64,000 nt of DNA from an uncultured Lachnospiraceae bacterium (GTDB taxonomy: Bacteria > Bacillota > Clostridia > Lachnospirales > Lachnospiraceae): positions 1 to 64,000 of the forward strand of contig CAMWXE010000007.1 of NCBI GenBank assembly GCA_947178145.1, given 5' to 3'. The position numbers and the translations under genes were made by a program. The notes beneath the pieces are model-generated. The model worked only from the letters and a program-made list of their open reading frames with translations, made no database searches and was not told the origin of the DNA. This document shows, piece after piece, positions 43,354 through 51,738 of the stretch (position 1 is its first letter; each line of letters opens with the position of its first letter).

Positions 43354-44508
43354 ATGGACAGAAATGATCAGAAGTGGATTGCGGAGACCATTGAGAGAAT
43401 CAGGGAAAAAATCAGCTGGGTAAGTGAGAAGAACAAGGAAAGAATTCCTTACACGACAGATGAGAACGGCAATTACGATGACCGGAGCGATAATACAAAG
43501 GAATGGAACATCGATGACGGTTTAAACTGGTGGACAAACGGATTCTGGGGAGGTATCATGTGGCTGCTGTACCAGGATACGAAGGACGATCGCTACATTG
43601 CGGCAGCGAGAAGCTGTGAAAAAAAGCTGGAACAGACCTTTTTCGATTACTATGGACTGCATCACGATGTGGGCTTTATGTTTGTGCCAACAGCGGTGGC
43701 AGATTACAGAATCACTGGCAATGCCGAGGTGAAAAAAGCGGCGCTGCTCGCGGCAAATCTGCTTGCAGGGCGTTTTAACCTGCAGGGAAATTACATACGT
43801 GCGTGGAATGACCTGCCGAATCAGGATACTAGAGGCTGGGCAATTATAGATTGTATGTTTAACATTTCCCTGCTGTACTGGGCCTCTAAGGAGACCAGAG
43901 ATCCAAGATACCAGAACATTGCCATGCGCCATGCCGACAGTGTGATGCGCTATTTTATCAGGGAAGATGGTTCTTCGATCCATATTGGAGAGTTTGAGCC
44001 TGATACAGGTGTGTTTGTAAAAAGTCACAAAGGTCAGGGTTACGGAGAAGGGTCGGCATGGACAAGAGGCCAGGGCTGGGCACTGTACGGGTTTGTAAAC
44101 AGCTATACCAATACCGGCAAAAAAGAATATCTTGACACCGCAAAAAGAGTGGCGCATTACTGTATTGCCAATATTCCGGAAAGCGGCATCATTCCTGTAG
44201 ACTTCCGCCAGCCAGCCGAGCCAGCATGGGAGGATTCCTGCGGAGCCTGCGTGATTGCAGGGGGATTGATCGAGCTGGCAAACTATGTGCCGGAGGCAGA
44301 GAAGCAGGCGTATCTGCATCCGGCAGTAAAAATACTGAGGACGATTACGGAGACAAGGGCGGACTGGAACAAAGATTGCGATGCAATCGTGCAGAACTGT
44401 TCCGCAGCATACCACGACAGCAGGCATCATTTTACGATGGTGTATGCAGATTATTTTTATATCGAAGCAATATATAAGTTAGATCACACAGGAATCCTTT
44501 TGTGGTAA
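43354..44508 (+). CDS. GH88-family unsaturated glucuronyl hydrolase
   Basis: A 384-residue (alpha/alpha)6-barrel enzyme with WWTNGFWGGIMWLLYQ, the HHDVGFMF motif and GSAWTRGQGWALYGF, all typical of GH88. These enzymes remove a 4,5-unsaturated uronic acid from the end of oligosaccharides made by lyases, in the cytoplasm. No signal peptide is present. Start follows AGAGGAGG. Together with the GH28-like enzyme and the LplABC-type importer it points to pectic or glycosaminoglycan-like substrates. Confidence 0.87.
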   Translation: MDRNDQKWIAETIERIREKISWVSEKNKERIPYTTDENGNYDDRSDNTKEWNIDDGLNWWTNGFWGGIMWLLYQDTKDDRYIAAARSCEKKLEQTFFDYYGLHHDVGFMFVPTAVADYRITGNAEVKKAALLAANLLAGRFNLQGNYIRAWNDLPNQDTRGWAIIDCMFNISLLYWASKETRDPRYQNIAMRHADSVMRYFIREDGSSIHIGEFEPDTGVFVKSHKGQGYGEGSAWTRGQGWALYGFVNSYTNTGKKEYLDTAKRVAHYCIANIPESGIIPVDFRQPAEPAWEDSCGACVIAGGLIELANYVPEAEKQAYLHPAVKILRTITETRADWNKDCDAIVQNCSAAYHDSRHHFTMVYADYFYIEAIYKLDHTGILLW

Positions 44509-44514
44509 TCAAAC

Positions 44515-44568
44515 TTACCCTTTTTCCAGTTTTTTTACCCTTTACATGCTGTCTAAAAATCTTATAAT
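44515..44568 (+). promoter_or_regulatory. Candidate YesN site and promoter of yesN-yesM
   Basis: A 23-base element (TTACCCTTTTTC, then CAGTTTTTTTA) at 44515-44537 recurs at 49671-49693 with one mismatch. TTACCC appears again at 44535, 20 bases on, as two half sites on one face of DNA. Just downstream are TTTACA (44541-44546), 16 bases and TATAAT (44563-44568). The arrangement suits an AraC-type activator. Confidence 0.65.
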
Positions 44569-44619
44569 TATTAATACATTGAAGTTTTTCGGGATATTCT
44601 GGAAAGGCGGGCGGTTGGG

Positions 44620-46134
44620 TTGAAGATTTTGATAGCGGACGATGAGGACTATACAAGAGAGGGATTGATCGACAGTATTGACTGGGAAGATTTTGGTATC
44701 GATGAGATTATGCAGGCGGTGAATGGGCAGGAGGCGCTCAGAATCGCGAGGTGGTTTTGCCCGGACATTGTCCTTACGGATATCCGTATGCCCAAGACGG
44801 ATGGAATCGATTTTGCCACAGAGCTGATGGAAAATAACAAGGACAGTAAGATTATCTTCATGAGCGGCTATATGGAAGTGGAGTATCTCAAGAGCGCAAT
44901 CCGGCTCTCCGCGGTGGACTACATTGAAAAGCCAATCGACCTGAATATCCTGAAAGCAGCGCTTGCCAAGTCTGTGGAGGAGATTCAGGAACGGAGAAGG
45001 AGTAAGGAAGCAAAGGAGAATCAGAAGGATATCCGGCAACAGACACTGGTGAGTCTGCTGTGCGGGAAAGAACCAGATAGCATGACGATCGAAAAGCTTG
45101 CGGGGGAATCCGCATTTCCGCTCAATACGTCCTATGTCTGTGTCATTTTGCAGTATGCGGGGAGGATGCAGGAGGGCGTAATTGACATCGGAAAGCTATT
45201 GGAGGTGCTGGAGTCCCGTCAGGGGTGCGCGGTGGGAAGGTATGACAGGGATAAAAGGCAGATGCAGGCAGTTCTGTCGTTTCAGAAGAAAGATCAGTAT
45301 CATCTTGGCCCGATTTATCAGCAGATTCTGGATACCTTTCCGCTTGCGAAGCTGGGCGTGGGGATAGAGGTTGACAGCTACAGGAACATCTATAACAGTT
45401 ACCGCACAGCAGCTGCTGCTGTCAATTGTTCTTTTTATCGTGAAGATGAGCGCTTTTTCCAGATTGATGAGGAGATTCAGCACAGGATTGCGATTGAGCC
45501 AGGGCTTTATGGGGAGTTTCTGCAGATTTTGTCAGAGCAGCCACACTTGTTAAAAGGATGGTTTGCATCTGTCTTTGATGAGCTGCGCAAGAGAAAATAC
45601 TGTCCGAAAGAACAGGTCTGTACTTTTATGATATCCTTGCTGACAGCAGTTTACAGTCAGTATCCGGAGTTATATGACAACAGTTCCGGGGTCAGGAGCG
45701 AGGAACAGCTTCATATGTTCCTGTATGAGAGGGAGAGTCTTAGGGAGATTTCTGATTTTGTGGACGGGGTGCTCACATGGATACAGGAACATAACAAGGA
45801 GAGAGAGGGATACAGCCGCATTGTGCAGGGGGCGATGGAGTATGTGGCGCAGCATTTTGGCGAAGAAAATCTCAGTGTGTCCCAGATAGCGGAATACCTG
45901 CACTTTTCGCCGGCATATCTGAATGTGCTGTTCAAGCAGGAGATGAAGGTGACGATCAAACAATATCTGGGTAATTACCGCCTGGAGCGCGCGAAGCGGA
46001 TGCTGGAAAAGGACTTTGACAAAATAACAGAGATTGCAGAAAAATGCGGCTATGCAAACGGAAATTATTTTGCAAAAGTATTTAAAGAAGCTACCGGGAT
46101 GACACCGGCAGAATACAGGAAGAAAATGTCATGA
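44620..46134 (+). CDS. YesN-like response regulator, AraC family
   Basis: A 504-residue regulator: receiver domain with DDED and D54 (IVLTDIRMP), a middle of about 250 residues, and a C-terminal AraC-type double HTH (NLSVSQIAEYLHFSPAYLNV; ITEIAEKCGYANGNYFAKVF). It starts with TTG, as no ATG fits the receiver domain. It overlaps the kinase gene by 4 bases. YesN-type regulators turn on adjacent sugar import genes when the partner kinase senses a sugar; the shared 23-base element is its likely site. Confidence 0.87.
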   Translation: MKILIADDEDYTREGLIDSIDWEDFGIDEIMQAVNGQEALRIARWFCPDIVLTDIRMPKTDGIDFATELMENNKDSKIIFMSGYMEVEYLKSAIRLSAVDYIEKPIDLNILKAALAKSVEEIQERRRSKEAKENQKDIRQQTLVSLLCGKEPDSMTIEKLAGESAFPLNTSYVCVILQYAGRMQEGVIDIGKLLEVLESRQGCAVGRYDRDKRQMQAVLSFQKKDQYHLGPIYQQILDTFPLAKLGVGIEVDSYRNIYNSYRTAAAAVNCSFYREDERFFQIDEEIQHRIAIEPGLYGEFLQILSEQPHLLKGWFASVFDELRKRKYCPKEQVCTFMISLLTAVYSQYPELYDNSSGVRSEEQLHMFLYERESLREISDFVDGVLTWIQEHNKEREGYSRIVQGAMEYVAQHFGEENLSVSQIAEYLHFSPAYLNVLFKQEMKVTIKQYLGNYRLERAKRMLEKDFDKITEIAEKCGYANGNYFAKVFKEATGMTPAEYRKKMS

Positions 46135-47900
46135 GGATTTTCGGAAAGGTTTTAGAGTGGTTCCGCAACTCGTCGCTGAATCAGAAGATACTGATACTGG
46201 TGCTGGCAGTCGGTGTGCTGCCAATCGGTATTATCTTTATGGTGTCGCTGACTGCGCTGAAAAAGATATCCGGGGAGCAGCAGCTCTATGCGGTCAATCA
46301 GAGCTACACGCAGGTTTTTCAGGCTCTGGAAACCCAGTTTGCCAGAGTGCATAATTTCTCGACACTGTTGGCAGTCAATGACAGGATCAGCAGCAACATT
46401 ATGCTTTCCGGGCAGAGTGAAAGCATTACAGAACAGATGGCGTATTTTGAAGATATTCTTGCCTACATCAACGGCATGGAGATCGCATTTGAGTCCAACG
46501 ATGTCGTTTTTTACATCGATAAGGCACTTCTGGCAACGGATAGTCAGGTGGGGCGGTTTCGTTCTATTGATGCTGCGTGGCAGTCGAAATGGTATGCACA
46601 GCTCGAGGACAATCAGGGGAATCCGACGTGGGTGAGATATGAGGAGGAACTGTCAGGCAAGGAGTATGTCGCAGTTTCCAGAAAGATATGGGATCAGAAC
46701 AATTATCAGGAATCTGTCGGTGTGCTGTCTGTGCTGCTCGACACAAATTATCTGGAGGAAATGCTGGTAGGATATCTGAAGAACCAGGTCATGTATCTGG
46801 AAACTGCTGAGGGAACGCTGCTGGCGTCCAATGTTCCGGAGGATGAGCTGGAGCGGCTGCCGTTGGGAGAGCGCGCCGTGGGAGACAGGCAGTTTGTGCG
46901 GAGGAACTTAAAGGGCGAGGAATATCTGGTCTGCAGCAGGATGATGAAGAAATCAGGCATCTATCTGGTTTCACTGATTTCGTCCTCGGAGCTGGAGCGT
47001 GAGATTGATGCAGTGAATGCAGGGATTCGAACCATATATGTTGTGATTAGTATCTTTATTGCGGTTGCGATACTGGCGCTGACGCATTCCATTACCAGAA
47101 GGATTCTCCTGCTGAAGGGACAGATGATGCAGATTCAGAAGGGGATTATCGGCAAAGTGGAGGTGAGAGAGAACTATAATGATGAGATCGGGCAGCTGAT
47201 CACGCATTACAATGAGATGGTGGGAAAGGTTGAGGAGCTGATGCAGGAGCAGTATTCTCTTGGCCAGAAAAAGACCGAGGCGGAACTGAAGGCGCTGCAG
47301 TCACAGATCAGTCCGCATTTCCTCTACAATACACTGGATATGATCAACTGGATGGCGCAGAAGAGCGAGACGGACAATATCCAGAATGTGGTGCAGGCAA
47401 TGTCAAGATTTTACAGGCTGACGCTGAGTAAAGGACATGATATCGTGACAATCCGCGACGAGGTGAAGATGTGCGAGGCATATATGGAGATACAGAAACG
47501 CCGCTATAAGGGAAAGATTCTCTATGAAGTTGAGGTTGATGAGGAGATTGACCAGTACCTGATTCCCAAGATCACGCTTCAGCCCTTTTTGGAAAATGCA
47601 ATCGTACATGGTATCAACGAAAAGGAGGATGCCCGCGGAAGCGTCATTCTGAATGGCTGGCTGGAAGACGGCAGGATTACGCTCAGTGTGACGGATGATG
47701 GAAATGGAATGAACGTGTCAGATCCGATTGCGGATAAGCGGAAATCTTATCCGGGAAGTCATTACGGAATGGAGAATATTGCCCAGCGGTTAGAACTGTA
47801 TTACGGAGAGAAAATACCGATACAGATTGAGAGCTCTATGGGGATAGGAACCTGCGTCATCATCAACATTCCGGCACGGATGAGCGAACCGTCACAGTGA
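46131..47900 (+). CDS. YesM-like sensor histidine kinase
   Basis: A 589-residue kinase: membrane helix near 19-40, an outer sensor domain of about 250 residues (dCache-like in this family), a second helix near 300-320 (TIYVVISIFIAVAILALTHS), HAMP, then the His_kinase domain with H396 in SQISPHFLYNTLD and an ATPase domain (LQPFLENAIVHGI, DDGNGMN). It should phosphorylate the YesN partner. A solute-binding lipoprotein gene follows and might present the ligand. Confidence 0.88.
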   Translation: MRIFGKVLEWFRNSSLNQKILILVLAVGVLPIGIIFMVSLTALKKISGEQQLYAVNQSYTQVFQALETQFARVHNFSTLLAVNDRISSNIMLSGQSESITEQMAYFEDILAYINGMEIAFESNDVVFYIDKALLATDSQVGRFRSIDAAWQSKWYAQLEDNQGNPTWVRYEEELSGKEYVAVSRKIWDQNNYQESVGVLSVLLDTNYLEEMLVGYLKNQVMYLETAEGTLLASNVPEDELERLPLGERAVGDRQFVRRNLKGEEYLVCSRMMKKSGIYLVSLISSSELEREIDAVNAGIRTIYVVISIFIAVAILALTHSITRRILLLKGQMMQIQKGIIGKVEVRENYNDEIGQLITHYNEMVGKVEELMQEQYSLGQKKTEAELKALQSQISPHFLYNTLDMINWMAQKSETDNIQNVVQAMSRFYRLTLSKGHDIVTIRDEVKMCEAYMEIQKRRYKGKILYEVEVDEEIDQYLIPKITLQPFLENAIVHGINEKEDARGSVILNGWLEDGRITLSVTDDGNGMNVSDPIADKRKSYPGSHYGMENIAQRLELYYGEKIPIQIESSMGIGTCVIINIPARMSEPSQ

Positions 47901-47942
47901 CAGCGCAGCGTGATTTTGCGGAACTGTTATCTTCGAGGGGAA

Positions 47943-48060
47943 GTGTGAGAAGAACTTCTAATTGCTCACAGCAAAGGCTGTTTCGCAAAGAAGTTCTAAT
48001 CTCACACCGAAGAACGCAAGTGCAGCGTTCTTCACGGATTGTATGTGCCGCATGGCGGCA
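47943..48060 (+). promoter_or_regulatory. Three hairpins in the leader of the first lipoprotein gene
   Basis: Hairpin 1 pairs GTGTGAG (47943-47949) and AGAACTTCT (47951-47959) with AGAAGTTCT (47989-47997) and CTCACAC (48001-48007). Hairpin 2 is GAAGAACGC/GCGTTCTTC (48009-48033), perfect. Hairpin 3 is TGCCGC/GCGGCA (48046-48060), just before the ribosome site. TGTGAG can also pair with CTCACA at 47965-47970, so two folds compete. No T-run follows. A regulatory RNA or a palindromic repeat are both possible. Confidence 0.5.
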
Positions 48061-48071
48061 TGGGAGGAAGT

Positions 48072-49631
48072 GTGAAAGAGATAAGATATAGAAGTGTGTT
48101 GTGCATACTGGCTGCCTTTTTCGTGCTGGCTGTCAGCGGCTGTGCAGAACAGTCCGTTACTGATATCGATTTTGAAAACAAGGAACCTGTTGTCAATCTG
48201 AATGGAATTATATTGGGGTCGCCTCCCGAGGAGGGGATGGACGAGCTGTACCGACAGTTGGATACACTGACAATACCAGAGTTAAACTGTACGCTTCGCT
48301 TTGAGTACATTGCGTGGGGGGATGAGCGCAAACAGCTGAATACAGCGATACTTTCGGGAGAATATGATCTGATACCGGGTGGCGTGTTCTCGGATTATCG
48401 GACACTGGTACCGAAAAATGCCTTCTTGAACATAAAGGAGTATCTGTACCTTGTCCCTGATCTGCAGGAGCATTATGAGACATATCTTGAGGATGCTTTA
48501 AAAAGCTGTGAGATTGATGGAGGACTGTACGGTATTCCACAGTACAGTATCGGCGTAAAGAACATAAACGAGGGATTTTTTTACAGAGAAGACTTAAGAA
48601 AGGCATGGGGATTGGAGCCTGTTACAGATCTGGATACGATGGAGGCATATCTGTACCGGGCGAAGGAGGAGGACGTTTACCGGAATGAACCGTTGATTAC
48701 GGATAACCGTATCTGGACGAGTCTGTGGCTGATGCTGAGTGAGGGCAGATATCTGGAGATTGACAGCATGCAGGAGACACCGTTTGTTGTTGTGCAGGCG
48801 GACGATCCGGGCGTGCTGATAAACCGCATGGAGACACCGGAGTTTCAGGAGGTAATCCGCTACATCAGAAAATGGAAAGAGGATGGGATTCTCGAGTCCA
48901 ATATGCTGGTGGTGTCAGACAATGAGGGGGAGCGGGGAAAACGGCTGATGGTAGCAAACAGGAAGCCCTGTGAGACGAATGCTCCCTTCTGGTCCGTGAA
49001 CTCTAATTTTATTGTGGAGCTTTGGAGAGAGCATCCAGAATGGGAGTATGGATTTTTCCCATATACGCAGAACAATCAGTTCTGGTATGAGGAATCCATT
49101 GCGGATTCCTCTGTGATTTCGATTTCTTCCAGAACAAAGTATCCGGAGATTGCCGTGAAGCTGCTGGAGAAAATTCATACGGATCAGCGTTACTATGATC
49201 TGCTCCGATATGGTGTGGAGGGTGTTCACTATCACTTGTCAGACGGAAAACTGGACTTTTCGGGTGTGTCCAACAATAACAGGTTTGGGTGGACACCGAT
49301 CTCTGACGATCTGCTTTCCTATCCTGCGACGCCGATCAATGAAAAGTGGTATGAGGAGACGGAGAAGCCTTATTGTGAATGGCAGATGGAGGTCAGCAGA
49401 CTGGCAGAAGCTGACCCGCTCAACGGCTTTTCCCTGCAGGCATCGGGACTGAAAAGAGAGATGGAGGCGATGGAGCGGGTGCGGACACAATATTTCCAGC
49501 CAATTTTGTGCGGTTATCAGGAAGACTATGAGAGCGCGCTCGCGGAGGCAAACGCGGCGCTGTACGCAGCCGGGTTTGAAGATTATCTTCGAAACATGCA
49601 GGAGCAGATTGCAGAATATATAGGAAAATGA
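48072..49631 (+). CDS. Extracellular solute-binding lipoprotein, first of two
   Basis: About 519 residues with a lipoprotein signal (LAAFFVLAVSGC) and the fold of large LplA-type sugar-binding proteins (SGEYDLIPGG; GGLYGIPQYS). GTG 48072 follows GGGAGGAAG; the frame is open to an ATG at 48039 that would spoil the signal peptide. It follows the kinase gene and is separated from the permeases by a new promoter. It may act in sensing rather than transport, since a second binding protein follows the permeases. Confidence 0.8.
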   Translation: MKEIRYRSVLCILAAFFVLAVSGCAEQSVTDIDFENKEPVVNLNGIILGSPPEEGMDELYRQLDTLTIPELNCTLRFEYIAWGDERKQLNTAILSGEYDLIPGGVFSDYRTLVPKNAFLNIKEYLYLVPDLQEHYETYLEDALKSCEIDGGLYGIPQYSIGVKNINEGFFYREDLRKAWGLEPVTDLDTMEAYLYRAKEEDVYRNEPLITDNRIWTSLWLMLSEGRYLEIDSMQETPFVVVQADDPGVLINRMETPEFQEVIRYIRKWKEDGILESNMLVVSDNEGERGKRLMVANRKPCETNAPFWSVNSNFIVELWREHPEWEYGFFPYTQNNQFWYEESIADSSVISISSRTKYPEIAVKLLEKIHTDQRYYDLLRYGVEGVHYHLSDGKLDFSGVSNNNRFGWTPISDDLLSYPATPINEKWYEETEKPYCEWQMEVSRLAEADPLNGFSLQASGLKREMEAMERVRTQYFQPILCGYQEDYESALAEANAALYAAGFEDYLRNMQEQIAEYIGK

Positions 49632-49670
49632 GAGAGTGGCGTCAGCAGATGTCACTTTTTCATTTATTTT

Positions 49671-49725
49671 TTACCCTTTTTCTAGTTTTTTTATTATATT
49701 TTATATGCTTTTATTTCTTTAAAAT
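49671..49725 (+). promoter_or_regulatory. Second candidate YesN site and promoter of the import operon
   Basis: The 23-base element (TTACCCTTTTTC, then TAGTTTTTTTA) lies at 49671-49693. TAAAAT at 49720-49725 could be the -10 box with a poor -35 near 49698, as expected for a promoter that needs an activator. It precedes the permease gene by about 85 bases. Confidence 0.6.
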
Positions 49726-49809
49726 AGAAGTGAGCAGAAGAGAACTGCCACAAACTGAAATGTGAGCAGGTTTGTGAGGGTTTTCCGGAAAAAGAAAAGG
49801 AGGGGTAAC

Positions 49810-50778
49810 ATGAAGAGTGGACCGTCAAAGAATACTGGTGTCAGAGCCAGGGGCGGCAGGATGACTTTCAGAGAAGGACTTCAGGAGCTGTGGAAGAACA
49901 AGATGCTCTATCTCATGACAGTGCCGACAATCGTGTGGGTTGCGATTTTCTGCTATGTGCCGATGTATGGCGTACTGATTGCGTTTAAGAAGTTCAGCTA
50001 CAAGGAGGGCATCTGGGGAAGTCCGTGGATTGGGTTGAAAAATTTTGAGTTCCTGTTCAACTACAAAGGTGTTGGGCAGATTTTCTTTAACACGATTTTT
50101 CTCAATCTGCTGTTCATCGCGTCGGGAACGATCTGTTCCATCGGTCTTGCGCTGGTGTTTGTCGAGATCAAGAACAAGATTTACAACAAGGTGGTGCAGA
50201 CAATTGCCATTTTCCCGCACTTTGTGTCGTGGACAGTTGTGGCAATGTTCCTGAGCGGCATTATTGGCGGAAGTGGAACGCTGACACAATGGATTGTCAG
50301 TCACGGAGGAAATGATCCGCGGTTTTACAATGAGGCGACATGGTGGCCGCTGATATTAGTGCTGCTGAAAATCTGGCAGGGAGCAGGATACGGCACAATC
50401 GTGTATGTGGCAGCAATCACTGGATTTGATCAGGAGATGTATGAGGCGGCAAGAGTTGATGGCGCGACAAGACTTCAGACGATCATGAAGATCACGCTGC
50501 CCCTGTTAAAGACGACGGCAATCATGCTGACCATTATGAGTATCGGAAAGATTTTCTCCGGTGACTTCGGTATGATCTATGCCCTTGTGGGTGATAACTC
50601 ACAGCTCTACTCGACAACGGACGTGATAGATACGTTTGTCTACAGGGCACTGCGCCAGTTGAACAACATGGGAATGAGTACAGCAACGAGCTTGTTCCAG
50701 TCAGTAGTCGGCCTGGTTATGGTGTATATCACAAATGCCATCACGAAAAAGGTAGAGCCCGACGCGGCAATATTCTGA
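49810..50778 (+). CDS. LplB-like sugar ABC permease
   Basis: A 322-residue permease with six predicted helices and the EAA loop (YEAARVDGATRLQTIMKITL) that contacts the shared ATPase. It belongs to the LplB/YtcP carbohydrate family. ATG 49810 follows AAAGGAGGGG; upstream frame lacks a ribosome site. No ATPase gene is present in the locus, as usual for these systems, which borrow an MsmK-type ATPase. Confidence 0.88.
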   Translation: MKSGPSKNTGVRARGGRMTFREGLQELWKNKMLYLMTVPTIVWVAIFCYVPMYGVLIAFKKFSYKEGIWGSPWIGLKNFEFLFNYKGVGQIFFNTIFLNLLFIASGTICSIGLALVFVEIKNKIYNKVVQTIAIFPHFVSWTVVAMFLSGIIGGSGTLTQWIVSHGGNDPRFYNEATWWPLILVLLKIWQGAGYGTIVYVAAITGFDQEMYEAARVDGATRLQTIMKITLPLLKTTAIMLTIMSIGKIFSGDFGMIYALVGDNSQLYSTTDVIDTFVYRALRQLNNMGMSTATSLFQSVVGLVMVYITNAITKKVEPDAAIF

Positions 50779-50793
50779 TGGGGGGTGAATGTT

Positions 50794-51702
50794 TTGAGTA
50801 ATACAATGACGAAAGGCAGCAAGATTAAAAAATCAAGAGGAGAAATCATCTTTGATGTGATTGTCTATGCCATTGCAGCGTTGTTCTGCATCTACTGTCT
50901 GTATCCGTTTGCAATCATTCTGGGCAGCAGCTTTGAGACGGAATCCAACTTTGCAGCATACGGTTTTCCCATTATCCCAAAAGACTTTACTTTGAAGGCA
51001 TATCAGATGGTGCTGGGGGACAGCCAGATTTTTAAGGCTTATGGTGTGACGATTTTTACGACAGTTGTCGGGACAATATTTAGTATGTTTCTCACGATCA
51101 CGATGGCATATCCGCTGTCACTCAAAAAGGTGAAATTCCGCAATGTCATTACCTTTTTTGTGTATTTCACAATGTTGTTTGGCGGCGGTCTGGTGCCGAG
51201 TTACCTGTTGATCAGCAAGACACTGAACATGAAAAACAACCTGTTTGTCTTAATCATACCAGTGGCGTTTGGCGCATGGAATATGTTTCTGATGAGGAAT
51301 TTCTTCAACGGAATTCCCGGGGAGCTGGCAGAATCGGCATATATGGACGGCGCCAATGACTTTCAGATTCTGGCAAAGATCATTCTTCCGGTGTCTGTTC
51401 CGGGAATTGCGACGATCAGCCTGTTCTATGCACTGGGATACTGGAATCAGTGGTTCAACGCGATGCTCTACATAGAGGATGCCAATCTGTTTCCGCTCCA
51501 GTATCTGCTGATGCGTATGCTGCGAAATGTCGAGGCGATGCGGGAGATGGCAAGGACGACAGGTGTTTCCATGGGAGAGATTCCGACAAACTCGCTGCGC
51601 ATGGCAACGACAGTGGTAGCAATCGGTCCGATTGTCCTGCTCTATCCATATGTGCAGAAATTTTTTACCAGCGGTTTGACAGTCGGAGCAATAAAAGGTT
51701 AA
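50794..51702 (+). CDS. YtcP/LplC-like sugar ABC permease
   Basis: A 302-residue permease with six helices and EAA loop (AESAYMDGANDFQILAKIIL). Partner of the preceding permease. TTG 50794 lies 8 bases after GGGGGG; GTG 50785 is also in frame but too near the purine run. Stop is 36 bases before the binding-protein gene. Confidence 0.87.
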   Translation: MSNTMTKGSKIKKSRGEIIFDVIVYAIAALFCIYCLYPFAIILGSSFETESNFAAYGFPIIPKDFTLKAYQMVLGDSQIFKAYGVTIFTTVVGTIFSMFLTITMAYPLSLKKVKFRNVITFFVYFTMLFGGGLVPSYLLISKTLNMKNNLFVLIIPVAFGAWNMFLMRNFFNGIPGELAESAYMDGANDFQILAKIILPVSVPGIATISLFYALGYWNQWFNAMLYIEDANLFPLQYLLMRMLRNVEAMREMARTTGVSMGEIPTNSLRMATTVVAIGPIVLLYPYVQKFFTSGLTVGAIKG

Positions 51703-51738
51703 TCCATTAAAATATATCTATATAGGAGGAAAACATTC

